Below, in pieces: positions 63,447 to 64,000 of a stretch of 64,000 bases of DNA (its first letter is position 1; the number at the start of each line of letters is the position of its first letter). Source of the stretch: Mycoplasma procyoni (GTDB lineage: Bacteria > Bacillota_I > Bacilli_A > Mycoplasmatales > Metamycoplasmataceae); NCBI RefSeq assembly GCF_017052595.1, contig NZ_JAFIDB010000001.1, positions 1-64,000 on the forward strand, given 5' to 3'. The translations under genes were made by a program, and so were the position numbers. Under the pieces are notes generated by a model. It was not told the DNA's origin and searched no databases. It saw nothing but the letters and a program-made list of their open reading frames with translations.

Positions 63447-63710
63447 ATGGAAAAATTAACAGTAGTTATTACTGACCCTGTTGGATTACACGCAAGACCA
63501 GCATCAAAAATTGCAGGAATTGCAAGTAAATTCAAATCAGACATTAAATTAATTTCAGGAGAACAATCAGCAAACGCTAAATCAATTATGAACATTATGG
63601 CTCTTGCTGTTAAACAAGGACAAGAAATCACTCTTGAAATTTCTGGAGACGACGAAAAAGAAGCTCTAGACAAAATCAAAGAAGCAATGGTTGAAAACAA
63701 CCTAATATAA
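63447..63710 (+). CDS. ptsH: Phosphocarrier protein HPr
   Basis: 87 residues. Phosphoryl carrier of the sugar phosphotransferase system. Active-site His in GLHARPAS (His15) and the regulatory Ser46 region in SANAKSIMNIMALAV. AGAGAGG site. Single gene with own terminator; EI and EIIs lie elsewhere. Confidence 0.98.
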   Translation: MEKLTVVITDPVGLHARPASKIAGIASKFKSDIKLISGEQSANAKSIMNIMALAVKQGQEITLEISGDDEKEALDKIKEAMVENNLI

Positions 63711-63724
63711 TTTCAAAAACTTTC

Positions 63725-63747
63725 AAAACCCAGTCAAACTGGGTTTT
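63725..63747 (+). terminator. Terminator after ptsH
   Basis: AAAACCCAGT-CAA-ACTGGGTTTT followed by TCT. Confidence 0.85.
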
Positions 63748-63765
63748 TCTATTATCGCAATAGAA

Positions 63766-63793
63766 AAAATCAACACGATTTTGTGTTGATTTT
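63766..63793 (-). terminator. Terminator after the DUF31-like gene
   Basis: AAAATCAACAC-AAAATC-GTGTTGATTTT on the minus strand, overlapping the stop codon of the gene. Confidence 0.8.
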
Positions 63794-64000
63794 AAATTTT
63801 GATCATTTCAAATTTTGAAGGATTTGTTTTTATTGCTTGTTCCAGTTTTTTCTTGAATGAATTTGGATTGTTGTCTGTTTCAAAACCAAAGTAATCATAG
63901 TCAAATGAGCTTAATAAACCAAAACCATAAGAATCATCTCCTACATTTTGCATAAATAAAGCAACCATTTTTCCGTTTTCATCATAAACAACACTTCCAG
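63792..64000 (-). CDS. DUF31-like mycoplasma peptidase, C-terminal part (partial)
   Basis: Only the last ~69 codons are in the window. It reads GSVVYDENGKMVALFMQNVGDDSYGFGLLSSFDYD and ends with PSKFEMIKI. The GSxVYDENGKMVA stretch resembles the serine-peptidase strand of DUF31 (MIP-type immunoglobulin-cleaving) mycoplasma proteins. Too short for confidence; another exported trypsin-fold protein is possible. Confidence 0.4.
   Translation of the reverse strand, partial: GSVVYDENGKMVALFMQNVGDDSYGFGLLSSFDYDYFGFETDNNPNSFKKKLEQAIKTNPSKFEMIKI

Overview
The window is a low-G+C mycoplasma (Mollicutes) chromosome segment. UGA is read as tryptophan throughout: about forty genes are only full length if in-frame TGA is Trp, for example in the SMC IRWVLGEQ stretch, RNase III, PheST, CTP synthase, Tuf and UvrB. 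The set of small genome-maintenance genes, many SxxC-type lipoproteins, BspA-like leucine-rich-repeat (LRR_5) surface proteins, absence of cell-wall genes and a DUF31-like C-terminus at the right edge fit the hominis-group genera (Mycoplasmopsis/Metamycoplasma). I cannot name the species.

Layout. 0-11.7 kb, minus strand: a partial pullulanase-like gene, then asp23-like / fakA / plsX / rnc / smc (fatty-acid activation, phospholipid synthesis, RNase III, chromosome condensation), pheS-pheT and gpsA-smpB. 11.9-15.1 kb, plus strand: ffh and an Na/Pi cotransporter. 15.1-22.8 kb, minus strand: ung, an unassigned structured RNA, ybeY-cdd-era, msrB, and pyrG with a P-type cation ATPase.

22.9-34.8 kb is an accessory island between pyrG and tex. 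It holds two large LRR_5 lipoproteins and the debris of a third, a two-gene SIR2 + HerA NADase/ATPase defence system with small membrane-protein genes behind it, a PemK-like hypothetical, a GmrSD-type (DUF262/DUF1524) restriction protein, and a stand-alone ClpX-type zinc finger. A 16-base homopolymer sits between the predicted -35 and -10 of the SIR2-HerA operon, and a 17-base one lies upstream of the DUF262 gene, so both may be phase-variable.

35-48 kb is core again: tex, tyrS, mnmE, an ABC-F protein with a degenerate second ATPase site, a lipoprotein, a TraX-like membrane protein, a DnaQ-exonuclease/BRCT fusion, a split chromate transporter pair and a short uvrC. 48-54 kb: a lipoprotein with three ~145-residue repeats, a pseudouridine synthase, a DJ-1 family protein, proline iminopeptidase, rbgA and tuf. 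54.6-60.6 kb: uvrB, a Pr6Pr-like membrane protein, plsY and divergent ktrB/ktrA for potassium uptake. 60.6-64 kb: a small LRR protein divergent from a short gene encoding a double-glycine-leader, bacteriocin-like peptide with a perfect Shine-Dalgarno, then cls, ptsH and a partial DUF31-like gene.

The most interesting items are the bacteriocin-like peptide (61604-61858), the SIR2-HerA locus with its homopolymer promoter and tightly coupled small TM protein (26259-29500), the unassigned ~380-nt structured RNA (15800-16180), and the recombining LRR lipoproteins. No tRNA, rRNA, CRISPR array, transposase gene or origin was recognised. All calls come from reading the sequence; no database search was run.
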